Part shown: one piece after another, positions 34,741 to 47,624 of the stretch
Position numbering within the stretch: the stretch's first letter is position 1
Layout: each line of letters opens with the position of its first letter
Source of the DNA: Gavia stellata
Taxonomy: Eukaryota > Chordata > Aves > Gaviiformes > Gaviidae
Reading direction: 5' to 3'
DNA length: 64,000 nt
Assembly (NCBI RefSeq): GCF_030936135.1
Contig: NC_082595.1
Span: 86,914,451 to 86,978,450 of the forward strand
Translations under genes and position numbers: made by a program
Notes under the pieces: generated by a model
Told to the model about the DNA's origin: nothing
Databases searched by the model: none
What the model saw: only the letters and a program-made list of their open reading frames with translations

Positions 34741-37700
34741 TTGTGTCCACAGGTATGTGAGGACAAATGTAATGTTGGTAAGAGTTTGAATTTTATTTTT
34801 TGAAGATATCTCAGGGTTCTCTTACCTCAGTGAAATCTGATACTTAGATCTCTAACACTGTGTTGTACCCTGTTGAGGAAACATGCAGTTTTAGGACAAT
34901 CCTTCTTGTAGTACTAGCACTTAGAAAGGGGCCCTTAGACTAAACAATAGCCCTCCCGATGTTGCATTTTTCCTCTGGGATCCTTCTGCTCTGTCTGCAC
35001 AGAACTTGATGAATAATTGTGTCCCAGAAAAGATTTCATAAGCTATGATAAAATTTTCCCCCAGGATATCGGTGTATTTTGGATATATTATTTTAAAGTC
35101 TTCTGCTGGAAAATGTCTAGTGCAGCTGAAGGAGAAAGAATGCCAGATTAGACAGATTGCTAGGCATGAATCCAAACCCTTATTTGTATGAGTATTCCTT
35201 CTGCCTTTAGATAATCACATTAACATCAGGAGTATTGCTTACACAAGTAGTACTGAGAAAAAGTGGTGAACAGGCTTGGGCCCTCAAAGCAATGTTCTTG
35301 TTCCAGCACTTTCCCAGTGAGATTCTGACCTTGTTTCCTCTTCAGAGCTCATTGGAGTTGGGACATTCACTAAGGAGGACCACCCACTACTCATCAGCCT
35401 CCAGGAATGATTGCCAGCCCATCTTCTAGACCTATCAGAAGTAACATTTTTAACAGTTCAGACGTTTTCCTTCCCCTTCCAAAGCTCATCCCACACTTAG
35501 ATACACGAGGGTATATTTGACAGGACTGTATTTCATGCTTGGTTGATTATGGAGCCAGATCTTTGGCCTCTGCCAAGGGTTTTTTTGCAGCTCCTCCAGT
35601 GCAGATGAGCCAGCAACCTTCCACAGCCATGTGGTAAAGGAGCCCCTGGTGGGCGTAAGACTGGTATCTCATGGTGGTTGTCATCAGGCAGCGTGGGTTA
35701 GGATATGTCTTCTGCCAAGCCAGCCTGGAGGAGCACAGCTCAGTGAGACCTCAGGGATCTCGCCTAATGACAGCAGTGACCTAAAAAGAGGAAAAAGCTG
35801 TCTTCATTTTTTGTGGCTGAGGGAGTACCACTGTGGGTGCAAAGGGAGGATTATAAACATCAAATGATAGAAAGTGTTTACATGTCTACTTTTACATGCA
35901 ATTAATCAAGCATGGAAAAAATGAAGTAATTTTTATTTGTACACCTAAAAGGAGAAGCCAAGTTAAAGCACTTATATAGATCAGCCCCCAAAAATGAAAA
36001 TGTGAGAAAAATAATGCCAACAACACTGGAACTTAAACTCCAGATTTCAAGCCAAACATCTATGAAGGAAGAAGTGTTCCATGGAAAAATATCATATTCT
36101 TGCCATTTTTCTGACCACAGAGTTACACTCCTTATGGTAAAGCTATAATTACAGCATTATGAATACAATGCCACAGACAATGGCCTGTCCATATTTTTCC
36201 ACTATAAACCCTCATGTGACGTTTGCAATTCTGTGAAATACAATTATCTTTGGCTAGGATATCCAGCTACAGTCTCAGCCCAGAAATAGATTTTTTTTTT
36301 GTTGTTTGCTTCCTTGATCAAGTTGTTCAAAGTTCATTGTTCAGTAAGTCTTAGAGCCTTCCTGACTGATTGCCTGCTTATGCCCTATCCGTACTGCGAG
36401 GATGTATGGAAAGTTTTGCTGTCACTGGTAGTGCATCAATGCTGGGCAATATTCAGGGCTGTGAGGCTATTGCAAAGTCCACACTTTGGACCAAACTGCC
36501 TACATTTGTATCAGTGCAGCTTGGGAAAGTCAGGACGGCAGGGTTATAGGAAACTAGCACTGACTAGCATATCCAAAAAAGCAAAACGTGCTTTAGGGAA
36601 TACTAGAGTATGTTATTACAGCTATGTAAGGAGGGAGAATTGGCCAGGCCAGTTAAATGGGTAAAACTGAAAAGATTTGCCTGTCTTACAGAAAACGGAA
36701 ATTCTGAGTTGATGTTACAAACCCCCCCCCAAAACCTATAAGATTAGTGAAACTGCAACAGGCAAAAAACACTTGTACAGTTGTGATTTTCATTCTTTAG
36801 TGGGGCTTAGCTAAAGTTCTTCTCTGTCAGATTGTGGTAATTGAGAAGCAAACCCAGCCCCGCTTGTTCTTTTCACAGACAACGCAAAGGGAAAATATAG
36901 TGCAAACAGTGAGTGCTGATCCCCAAATTGAAGTATAAGAGCATGTTTAACGCCAAATGCTAACCATGTAACGTCTGCATATAAACTCCTAGGAAATAGG
37001 TCTGAAATAACTGTATGTCTAATGTCTTACTTCAAAATAATTATTTTGAGACAAATATCTCATGCACTTGAGGGGTCTCACCTATATTTAGATGTAATTC
37101 ACTAAACATTAATTTATTCTTTGCATGAATTTATTCAATGTCAGTGCTCTGGAAGAAAACATGAAATCCTTGTGCTACAGAGATCTCTGGTTGCTTCAGC
37201 AACTTGTTAGATGTTGCAGGGAAAAACTGCTGAGTTCACATAGTTTAAAATAAATATGGATAAAAGCAGTTTATTGCTTTATTGACATTATGTAATTAAC
37301 TAGCAATCAGTGAACTATGCATACAAGATCAGTAATACCACAGGTGAACCATACTGGAAATTTCTAAACAGCTTTCTGTAACTATTTCCAAAGCCGCCTT
37401 AGCGTACACATACATACACACAGCAACTCATGGACAGACACTCGCACAGACTTGTATGCACCCCTTTACTCATGGGCAGTATGGGTTACAAAAACACTCC
37501 CCCTTCCCAAAGATTGCAGGGCTCCCTGTTTACACATGCCTTCTGCAGGAGATGTGGGTCCTCCACCTTTATGCAGACCCCTGCAGCTCCCTACGAGTCC
37601 TTGGCTGAACCATATGCCCTTGAGAAAGCTGTTTCCTCTCCAAGGTCTCTCCCTCCTGTTAAGATTTTTCACGCTTCTTTTATACTTCTTTTCAGTCTGA

Positions 37701-38644
37701 CTCCTGCTTTGTGTCAAATCTCTTTGTAATTCCCCAGTAACTGTTTAATCTGGCTGATGGTCATCTTTTGTAACATGATCAGTTTGGGCAAACGCTGACC
37801 AGGCAGTTTGGTGTATTTGATCCACAGACACACACACACACACACACACACACTTTGGACTCATCTTTGTCTTCACAGGTGACATTATCTATGCCATTTG
37901 TCAAGGGGGGGGCTGTGCATCCCTGTCAGGTCTGTAGTGAGGGAGAACCATCCTTGGCACATGGGACATGGGAGCAGGGAGAGCAAGGGGCATGGCCAAG
38001 CAGCTGCCTGCACACACAGGGCTGACACTGCTCAAACCAGAGAGAGTTGTGATGTTCTGGATGCATCCCACATGGTTGAAGGTAATGATAAGTGGGCAGG
38101 CAAACCTACTTCCAGACTCTCGTCAGGCTGCAATATCCCAAAATAAAATTAACGGTTGGTTTACTTAATGTCTTTTGAACACCTATTATGATTCTCAATA
38201 AAGGGATCATAAATGAGGCGGAAGCAGCAAATTGGATCATTGGAAAAACTGTGCAGAGAGGCCATCTGGGCCTGGTGTTTTACTGGATGGTGAAGAATTT
38301 ACATTTCACACTCCCACAGTTTACATTTTCCGAGGTGATAAAGACATTTGGATCATTTTATTTTTTGGATGTTTTACATAAAATGAAGAGCCATGATTGA
38401 ATCTGGAACTGGGGTCAGGAAATAACCAGACTGTGTACAATGTGGTAAAGCGCTAACAAATGCCACGTGTTACATGATTAATTTAGTATAAATGCCAGTT
38501 ATGGATTTGGTTTGTCAGCAGTTGGCTCGGGTTTTGTGATTACTGGCCAATAGTTTAACTGATGATTTGATCTATAACAGAATCCTCAACTTTTGGGAAT
38601 GAAAGAGAGTTGCATTGATAATTTAATGCATTAAGTGTACGCAG
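34741..38644. other. Non-coding interval before the unrecognised gene
   Basis: Unique AT-rich sequence. A 121-codon open frame at 36299–36664 has no recognisable domain and is not called. A (CA)n run lies at 37828–37853. Confidence 0.45.
37828..37853. repeat. (AC)n microsatellite
   Basis: Thirteen uninterrupted AC/CA units. Confidence 0.9.
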
Positions 38645-38671
38645 GGCTGTTAGCTTCTAGAAAGGATACAG
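38645..38671 (+). other. Possible upstream (leader) exon end with consensus donor
   Basis: GATACAG is followed by GTAAGT at 38672, a near-ideal donor about 1.1 kb before exon A of the unrecognised gene. The phase it would leave (phase 1) is the one exon A needs. The nearest upstream acceptor-like AG is at 38643–38644, which would make a 27-nt exon; alternatively this is the 3' end of a first, non-coding exon. An in-frame TAA lies a few codons upstream, so if it is a first exon the start codon would be in exon A. Confidence 0.2.
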
Positions 38672-39770
38672 GTAAGTTCTGGGGTCTTAATGTAACTGAT
38701 GAATGGCCTTTACTCTCAATGCAGCATGATTTATGGTGGTAAATCAGGGCAGGGGGATAGAGCTATGTGACTGCTATTGTTTCAATATGTCTTCAGGCGG
38801 CGTTTTTGAATTGCATATTGACATGCAGGGAAAACTCTGGGTCTGACTATAAATACAGCTGCAAAGTATGGCACCGCTCTTGCCTCTGAGTCAATCTCTA
38901 ATAGCTATTCTTGGCATATCAGCACTGGGCCATAGGGAAGGGCCATCTGTCAGAAGTAATTGGAAATGGAGGCAATGACCATCTGTACGTGTTTAAGGTC
39001 TCACATTTTTTACAAGCTGAAGATTAATCCACTGTTATAATTTATAGCGTGTCTACCTATTATCCTCTACATTTTTCAAGAGAATTCAGTATTCTTGGTC
39101 TTTTGTCTTCCACTTCTGTGGTCTGTCTCTTTATGTCACAAACTTATATACCCCCGTCTCTGCAGTTCACTGTTGACTGAAATGACCCCTGTAAATCTTT
39201 GTAAGTTTGAGATTTTTTTAAAAGATGTGCTATGTAAATTACAGGTCACTGTTACTGCTGGAGCTAAAATGCAAGCAGAAGCTTTCCCTAAAGCCTTAGG
39301 ATTTTGTGGGGGCTAAAATGGAATTCAGATCTGGTTTCTACTTTGCAGTGTCAATGAATGGTATATTCCCTTGCTTTCTCTTATCCGTATGGTATAAATC
39401 ATTTGGCAAATGCAAATGCCATCTCTGTTTCAGAGAAAAGATGTATAGATGTGTAAAGTTACTGTGCCTGCAGACTTCCTGTAGGTGCACAGCTATAGCT
39501 GGTTAACAGTGAATAATAGTGTACACTATTTGTAGGATAAAACTCTTGATTCGATTATGAAAATAAGGATTTTTAATGGTTACTGTACATGTTGAACAGT
39601 TGAATTTTACATACACATTTCTATTTAAACATTTATTGGGTGTGTTGGGGTGGATGAAACCAGCTGTGTCACATGCATGAGCACGCACACACACACAGAG
39701 AGCAAGTTTGGCTTCTTCCAGAAAAAAAAAGGTTGTTTGAATATTTTTGTTAATTATCTTTCTAATCCAG

Positions 39771-41150
39771 GCATTCAAATACTGTATATGTGCCGAGCTC
39801 ACATGGAGACGAAGGAAAGAAACAGAGAATTTTTAATAAAAATGCAGTCCCAGCAGGATTTGAAGTACACTGCTTTGAAATACAAAGCCAGAACTTTATT
39901 ATCCAAGCTAAGCAAATTTTCTGAACATATTCAGGGTGTTGTTATGGTAAGTGAAGGAAGCCTGTGAAGTTGCTGGGAGTTGTTTGAAACTGAGAATAAA
40001 AAGTAAAACACATTTACATTTCAGTGGATGGTTGGCAGAAGTCAGAAGAGTCCATTTTTCTGAGCAGGATCTGCATGCCCGCAGACTACAGAGAGATGAG
40101 ACTAATGGCTCATTTGCTGTGCAGCCTTCTGCTCTTTATAGGCAAACACCACGTCAGTGTTAGGGAATGTGGAGATGAGTATGGGATGCAATATGGAGCG
40201 CAGAGCAGCTGAGCATGAAAGCTATGCATTTGTGTCTCAGGGAGGCGAGGCGGGGAATACGCAAGGGTATTCCACCCTTTCCACATAGCATCCTCCTCTC
40301 CCATTTTCTCTTAATACAGAAGTACCAGGAGAAGAGTGGAGTTGCTGAGTAGAGGAAGTGGAGACTGCCTGTGGCGTGCTCAGCCCCGGCATCTTAGAGT
40401 AATGGTGGCTTTCGCAGTCCCGGGTCCCCAGCGTTCTGGGGCTGCCATGCTCTGCACACCTGCATGAAGCAGTGTCTTTTGGACCAGGAGAGCTGTGACC
40501 GTCTGCCTGTTCATTTTCAGAGCTGGAAGCTGGCAGCTGGCTGTAGTGGTGGGAGGAAGGTGACCTTGTCACCTCCCTGTTCCTGCCACCCCAAGAGCCT
40601 GGCTCTAAAGGCCTGAAATGACCTGCCATAAAACATCTATGAAAGACTTACTCTTTCTTAGGGTGGAAGTGTTCTTCAAGACAATACCACCAGAGGCCCG
40701 GGATTTAGACCAATTGGTTTTGCTTTCTAACAAAAAAAAAAAAATCTGTCTGGATTTTAGTGATAATTTGCCTCCCTAAGGAGCCTTTTATGGTGGAAAT
40801 GACTGTGTGGATCCTGTGTTAGAATAATTAGTCTGACACCAACTAGTTATCAAACTCATCACTAGAGTATATGAGCAATTCTTGGGTACAATATTGCCTC
40901 ACAGAAGCTACTGCTGTCTGTCACATTCCTACTCTTGTTCACCAGCTCCAAGGGAAGGAGTTTGCACTTTTCTTTTTTAGGATTGGTTTGGAGGCTTTGT
41001 AGAAGGAGAAGGTAAAATTGGTTCAGAGTCTTCAACCACAGACTGTACAGAAGGCTTGTATTTCCAGCATGGACATGGTGTTCCTGATCAGATTCACACT
41101 TCTAATACTAAAGCTATGTTAGCCCTAAGTCACTATCGTCTTTTGGGACT
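39771..41150 (+). CDS. Two coding exons of an unrecognised protein-coding gene (partial model)
   Basis: I do not recognise this protein. Exon A is 39771–39946 (176 nt), preceded by TTTCTAATCCAG and followed by GTAAGT. Exon B is 40981–41150 (170 nt), preceded by a T-rich tract ending TTTTAG and followed by GTAAGT. Exon A is entered in phase 1 and leaves in phase 0, which is the phase in which exon B is fully open; exon B leaves in phase 2. Exon A encodes a charged, heptad-like helical stretch containing METKERNREFLIKMQSQQ and ALKYKARTLLSKLSKF, a plausible coiled coil. Exon B encodes a less regular segment that begins DWFGGFVEGEG and ends LALSHYRLLG. If exon A holds the start, candidate ATGs are at 39788 and 39803; the second has the better Kozak context. 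A donor at 38672 and terminal-exon candidates at 42092 and 43195 may belong to the same gene. Two chance exons with consensus splice sites and matching phase are unlikely, but no homologue was identified, so gene status is an inference. Confidence 0.5.
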
Positions 41151-42091
41151 GTAAGTGTCTAACCTCGGCCCAGTCTATTAAAAGCTCAGGTGTTCTGAAT
41201 TCCCGTTTTATAGCTTTGCATAGAGCAACATTTTGGCTGCTTCTGATGACAGTGGTTTTGTGAGGGGAAAAATAAGGAAGCAAATTCTCACTCTTGTTTA
41301 TGATTTCTGTGTCTTTTTGAGAAAAGGTTCAGTGCACTCACATTTAAATGTAACTTAAGGTTCTTCCTTCCTATTTTTGAAGCTTACTTTTCATTTAGTC
41401 GGATGTTACTAGCACAGAACAGTGTGGTTGTTATCTATTATACCATGATATATTTACTGAGAAAATTTTAATAAATAAACCACAGGCTTGAACCTCTGAA
41501 CCCTTCTAAACCAGCCGATTCCCATGGGGGGTTCAGGAGTTTTTATGGACGGATACTGTGTTCTCATGAGAATTTTATTAGAGCTCATAGACTTGAGACT
41601 GACTAGCCAGAGAATTTATGAGGTTACATGGGAACTATCACATTTTTCATTCCAACACCCTGTGAGTTTATAAAATGAACCCTTCCATAAACTGTGTGGT
41701 TAAATAGAAGAGTTTTAATGCAACTTTAATAAAGTATCTAATGTTATCAATGATTTCTCATCAGTCAGCGCAGCTGGTTAATTTTACCACCTTTTCAGTT
41801 ATCCTAGGTTAGAGAGTTGGGTAACGGGTTTTTGCTAAAAATTGAAAAAAAGGCAAGGGAGGGGAGGTCATATGTTACTAAATGCATCAAAGAACGCTTG
41901 TCAAGATGGATAATAGGAAGGGCGAATAGTGTTCGCTATGTATTTGCTTAGCCTCTATTCTGTTTACTCTCTTGAATACTCTCTAAAATTCCTCTTGCTG
42001 TTTTGTTTAAATTTAGAACAATGTTGAAGTTCTGTAGCTGCTCATTATCCCACTTCAAATTTAACTTAAAATGTTGTTTTGCATCATGTAG

Positions 42092-42233
42092 TTCAGCTGG
42101 AAAGCTGCCCAAGCCAAGAATTGAGGTCTGTGGTAGTGAACTACAGAGGAAGTGGTCTAAGCAAGACTCCCTTCTGGGGATATTCCAACATTTCATTACA
42201 TTGTGTGTACTAATGAGTAGAGCAAAGGACTGA
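42092..42233 (+). CDS. Alternative candidate terminal coding exon of the unrecognised gene
   Basis: An acceptor ending CATCATGTAG precedes 42092 (weak pyrimidine tract). Entering in phase 2, the frame is open for 46 codons (containing GKLPKPRIEVCGSELQRKW) to a TGA at 42231. An AATAAA lies at 42631–42636. It is phase-compatible with exon B, as is the candidate at 43195, so at most one of the two is likely to be the usual end. Confidence 0.22.
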
Positions 42234-43194
42234 GAGCCAGGAAGGGCAGAGTTTTAATCAAATGACTCATGATATGGCCTTCAGCAAAATACATGACCTT
42301 GTAATTCAGCCATCTTAGCTATAACAGTGGGTAAAAATAGGGGCTCAGTGTAGTGTTCAGGCAGAGATACAGATGTGCCTGTTTCAACTGCGTTCATGGT
42401 CTGCAGTTTTTTTCCTCAGCATTGGAATAGGCACCATGGGAAGACAGAAGATGTCCTTTCAGCTGCTCTAGAGAAGCTCAAATCAATGTTGACATGCATT
42501 CTTCCTTGAACAAGAGCTTTTAAAACTGTCAGATGGAGGTCAGGCCTTTGCTCAGTCTGATTCACCTGTGAGTGATCAAATTTGTTGGTTGTGGTGGTGA
42601 TCAGGTGTCAGGGAGACCAGGCACAAGGAGAATAAAGACACACATTTTGAATGGTGGGTTCAAATCAGATGATGTGCTCCTGGTGCAGTTTGCCCAACCA
42701 GGTATAGCTGGGAGACTATCAAGGCTACACAGTTTGGGACACTGGAGCCCAAAGAATGTTCTTTAATTGGTACATGAAGCGCATCAGATTTCCAAATGGC
42801 ACTGGAAACGCTGGCTTGGCCATCATCCCAACAAACTGTGGTTGTTTAAGATGTCACAGGCCTTGTTTTAAGTCAAGGGTAGGTCTTTGGTACTTAGCTA
42901 GCTCTGATCTAGTTAAGAGCAGCCTGCTTCTGCTGCTGCTTCCTGCAGCTCCAGCTACCTGTGTTAGTCCTTACGGCTGTCTTAGATGACAGCCCCAGAA
43001 CACCACCTGGGGACCTTCAGGCTCTCAGCAGTGTGTGAAAGCATTCACCTGTCCCTGAAATTCCTTTGGATGGAAGGTGCCATACAGAAGTATCAAGAAG
43101 AGCTACCTATCCTACTTCTACATATTTCAGGCCCTAAAAAAAGGAACAGGACTGGCTCACTTTACCAAATTTGGAGCCATCGCTTTTATTTCAG

Positions 43195-43303
43195 TCCCAC
43201 ATTACACATCTACCTGACTGTCCTTCAGAAATGGGAGGAAGAAAACCCGGTGGGATTTGACTGCTTACCTGATCAGCTTTCATTCCTTAAAGCCCTGTTG
43301 TGA
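43195..43303 (+). CDS. Candidate terminal coding exon of the unrecognised gene
   Basis: A pyrimidine-rich acceptor (CGCTTTTATTTCAG) precedes 43195. The exon takes one base to complete the phase-2 codon left by exon B at 41150. It is open for 35 codons (PTLHIYLTVLQKWEEENPV and onward) to a TGA at 43301, and an AATAAA lies at 43401–43406, about 100 bases past the stop. The phase fit has a one-in-three probability by chance, so this is a weak call. The alternative terminal exon is at 42092–42233. Confidence 0.25.
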
Positions 43304-43406
43304 TGGCAAAACGCAGGAAGTCAAAGTATCCTTGGTTCTTAGTCTACAGACTTAGCAGAACTGCATTTTTATGATGATTATTCAAGCATAGGAAAAACAT
43401 AATAAA

Positions 43407-46400
43407 TGCGTCTCATGTCTCTAATCTTTGCTATCTCAGGTCAGGAAGGAATGGGCAAGTTAGATACTGTATTGCCTTTGGTAAATCAATTGATCTGTGT
43501 ATTTTCAGATGTTTATGCAGAACAGGTTGAATAAGCCTCTTGTGCTTCAGAGAGAAAGTATCCCTGAGCTAACATTTCACTAATCCTGTGAAGATTAAAG
43601 TAGGAGGAAATAGCATACAAACAGAACTACAAATCATTGAAGTTACTTAATAAGAGAAAAGCACTAGGTTGGCTCAAAACCAATCTGGAAAGGCTCTTCG
43701 TTGAAGTTATCAAGGTGACCACACAGCTAGATACAATTTCTAGCCTAATTTTTTAAATCTTATGTACTTTTATGAATTTGTTTCTCTTCTGTTTGACATT
43801 TCACATTCGCTGGATTTTTTCTTTTTCTGCTTTGGTTCATGTGAGCACAGCAGTTTGGAGTTGAATCATTATTCCTCAAGTTCTGCAGCAGTTAGTTAAG
43901 AGGAAAATGTAGAAACAATTTCAATTTCCATCACACTAGAAAAGAAGTTTTGAAGGTACAGGGAACTTATGAACTCAACTCCTGGCACTTCTAGTGGAAG
44001 TTGCATGCTTTTGAACATCTCCATAATAAATGATTACCACATGGGTGATTTTTCATCTCCTTAAAGATTTGCATCATACCCTGCTTGGTTCTCTGTGCAG
44101 TGCCTAGCCATTCCTATTACATAAAATTTTCTTAACATAAGCAAGGACCAATCAATGTCAGTCCAGATATTTTTCTCACCGAAACGTGTTCCTATAAAAC
44201 AAATACGAATTTAGTCAGTGGTCTCTGGTACAATGTCAGGCCTCTGATTGGTTGATGAAAACATTCTGGTTTTCTTTTATTATTTAAAAAGAACTTTATG
44301 TTTGTCTCTTTTTATCAGCCCATAGCATAACATGAAGCAACAAAGAAAGAGGCTCATTTTGTATCTCTGAATGAATCAGGTTCTCATTGGAATACATTGC
44401 AAACAATGCTGTAAACTGTTAGGAATGGGTGAATAACAGTGTTCATGGGGATATTTGTTGCCTCTAGCAAATAAAAAATTGTTCCCCTCATAACAGATAG
44501 TCATATTCTGGTTATCTGTATCCTCTTCCTGCCAGCCAGTGCCCTAGCAGAGGTTGTGGCCACTGAGCCCATATCTCTACTAGAACTGCCCTACTATGTG
44601 CTCAGAACAATTATTTCAGGCTCTAGTGAACGTGTGTTTCCACAAACATCTGGCCTGTGAAGTGTGCCTGCTGACACAGAGGCACGCTTTTATTACCCTG
44701 TTCAGGTTCTCATCCTGCCTTGCTGCCTGTTTGCCAGCCCTGACTCTGCGAGCTTCTTGGGCTTCTTCAACCAGTGCTACAAAATACGAAGCTTACTAAT
44801 AATTGTTTAGTATTTTAGAGTTAGTTTTAAATGTAGGAAAGTAGATTTTATTGCTGTGATCTGGCCAAGAATTCTGTTTGCAACTTGTGCTTCCAAGTGT
44901 GCTTCACTGTTTTAGATATTTTCTAGGAAGAAATTATTTGACCTTTGTCCTATCTGTCAGTGATGAATCTCTGTGCTAATCTAAGATTCTGGTGCCCTGT
45001 TCATCCACCCTGCTTTTCTTCTAGCAAGAAAGCACTGGTTTTTCCCTACCCATCCACAAAGAAGAAAAAAAGCTGAGGATCTTCTCATTAGCAAAGTTCA
45101 AGCTGAGAGAAGGGATGATCTGAGCATCCTTTCAATGTGGAAAACTTCAAATGAAAAAAGAAAAATTGAGGAACCTCTAAAAGAATGTTTTCTGATGATG
45201 TATTTTTCAATTGGAGTTTGGATTAAAAGAATGGGAGAAGGAACCTCCTTTTGTTGAGCTAATTGATGTCATGGAATAGCACAGAAATGTTTTGGAAATA
45301 CTAACCAGCCGTTTTCCTTCACAGCCAAAGAAGGAAAACCCAAGGGAACTGTTGCCTTCCTAATTGTGGAAAAGTGCAGGAGTGCAACTCAAAACATGCT
45401 TTTTCCATCTTTTTTTTAATTGTGCGTTATAGTTTAAACGTATTTCCATAGTGTGCAAAACAGTAGAGAAATTTGAACTCCAGGTCATGAAAGAAATACA
45501 CATGGATATTTGCAGAAAGTGTCCTCATTGGGTGCTGCTTCAGAGTATCATATACATTTTTAAATTTGCCATACTATATAGAAAGTATTTTTCATCAAAT
45601 ATTCTTAAAGTCTATAAAATGTTCATTAAATATGTTTAGAAATATAGTGTGAGAAAACCTGTTTCTGTTGGCACTGCCATGTTATTAATCTATCTTTTCA
45701 GACATGTTTTTGTTGGCATTTTCATCAATGTTTGGCCTCATTTTTAATGAACTTTTAATTGCTAAATAGTGGTTATCTGGGACACAAAAATCAAAAGTAG
45801 TTAAAGTTCCTCAGAGCTAAGAAGAATAGACAGAAGTACTGCTCAGCATTTTACACAGTAAGCTGTGGAACAATGAGCTATAATTATCTCCTATTAAAAA
45901 CAGCAAAATAAGAAATATGCCAGTTTATATTTGAAGTTGGCAGCAGTTCAGAAGGTTGAAAGAATGAGAAATTGTGGAAATTCCCTGCCTTATTTTTCCC
46001 TTCGTGCTTCTTCTATGTGAGTTTTTTACGTTGTGTGTAGATGCTCAAAATTTATTTGCTCTACAAGCTCCATCTTCCATCCCCTCATCGTTAACATCGG
46101 TAGCATGAAGCAGATAAGAGAGGGTCAAAAAAATGTCAGTTTTCATTATTCTAGACACCAGACAAAACACCTTTCAGCCTAACTTAGTAGTTACCTACAA
46201 TTCCCATAGGTGTGAGGAACAAGGAAGCATTAGCATCCTCATTTTACAGATGGGGAATTAAAATACAAAGACGGCAAGTGTATGGCTCATCTCACTGACT
46301 TGAGCTGCATGCAAGTTAGATGTTTAATACTGAACTAGTTGCTTAAGCTCCTTCCTTAGTCGAGGCATATAGCCCACAGTGATTTATCCCATCTGTCTTA

Positions 46401-46664
46401 ATAATCTGTATTGGAGTTGATGGAATGGGTTATCCTTTGCATAAGGCTCTTGCTCTTTCTATCTCTCCACTGACTATAAGGGGAGCCAAAGGTGAAAATT
46501 TCTCCAATGAATTCCTCCACTAGTGGTAATGATCAAAACTAGCATAACTGAAATCCCAGATCTTCATGAACCAGTCTTGATCAGTCTCAGATTGGCCAAC
46601 TTCTGCTTATAAGGTTTTCTAAACTTTCAGATGCAAATTTTTAAGCATTCTTTAGTCTAGAAAG
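43407..46664. other. Non-coding interval, nothing recognised
   Basis: AT-rich unique sequence between the candidate terminal exon and the CR1 cluster. No exon with both splice borders and no repeat family was recognised. Confidence 0.45.
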
Positions 46665-47612
46665 AAACTGGTTGGATGGTTGGGCTCAGTAGGTACTTGT
46701 CTGATGGTTTGTACTCTACCTGGAGGTCAGTAACAAGTGAGGTACCACACGTGTCTGTCCTCGGACCTGTCCTGTTTAACATGTTCGTCAGTGACCTGGA
46801 GGAGGTGAGGGAGGGCATTCTCATCACGTTTGCAGACAGCACCAAAGTGGGGTGGGGGGGTGACCAGCACAGTTGAGGGCAGGACTGCTCTTGAGAAGGA
46901 CCTAGACAGGCTGGAGAAATGGGCCAACAGGGACAATATGACATTCAACAAGAACAGATGCAAATGGGATGGCAAACATCAGCCAGCAGTGTGCCCTTGA
47001 AGCAGAGAATGCTAATGTTATCCTGGGCTGTGTTTGGAGCAGTGTTGCCAGCAGGTCGAGAGAGGGGATCCTTCCTCTCTACTCAGTTCTGGTCAGGCAT
47101 GCTGGAGTGTTGTGTCCAGTTCTGGGCTCCCCGGTACAAGAGAGACATGAACACACTGGGAGTAAATCTAATGAAGGGCCACAAAGATGATTAAGGGACT
47201 GGCGCATCTCTCCTATGAGGAAAAGCTGAGAGAGCTGGGACTGTTCAGCCTGGAGAAGGCTCAGGGGGATCTCATCAACATGTCTAAATACCTGAAGGGA
47301 GGGTGTAAAGAAGATGGAGCCAGGCTCTTTTCAGTGGTGCCCAGTAACAGGACAAGAGGCAATGGGCACAAACTGAAACACGGGAGATTCCCTTTGAACT
47401 TATGGAAACAGGTTTTTTCTGTGAGGGTGACTGATCACTGGCACAGCTTGCCCAGGGAGGTTGTGGAGTCTCCATCTTTGAAGATACTCAAAAGGCAATC
47501 TGGGCATGGTCCTGGGTAACCTGCTTTAGATGACCCTGCTTGAGCAGAGGGATTGGAACAAATGACGTCCAGAGGTCCCTTTGAACCTCAACCATTTTGT
47601 GATTCTGTAAAA
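46665..47612 (+). mobile_element. CR1 LINE, 5'-truncated, with reverse-transcriptase remnant
   Basis: About 950 bases in forward orientation. The left part encodes the CR1 reverse-transcriptase motif VLGPVLFNMFVSDLEE at about 46757–46804. Downstream blocks include GAGAAGGCTCAGGGGGATCT, CTGATCACTGGCACAGC and ATGACGTCCAGAGGTCCC, with the 3' end TTTTGTGATTCTGTAA. The frame breaks after about 66 codons, so it is inactive. Confidence 0.9.
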
Positions 47613-47624
47613 AAACCCCTGTCA

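Noticed and set aside
36299-36664. 121-codon + strand frame
   Set aside because: No splice borders matched to any neighbour, no family resemblance and a length close to chance.
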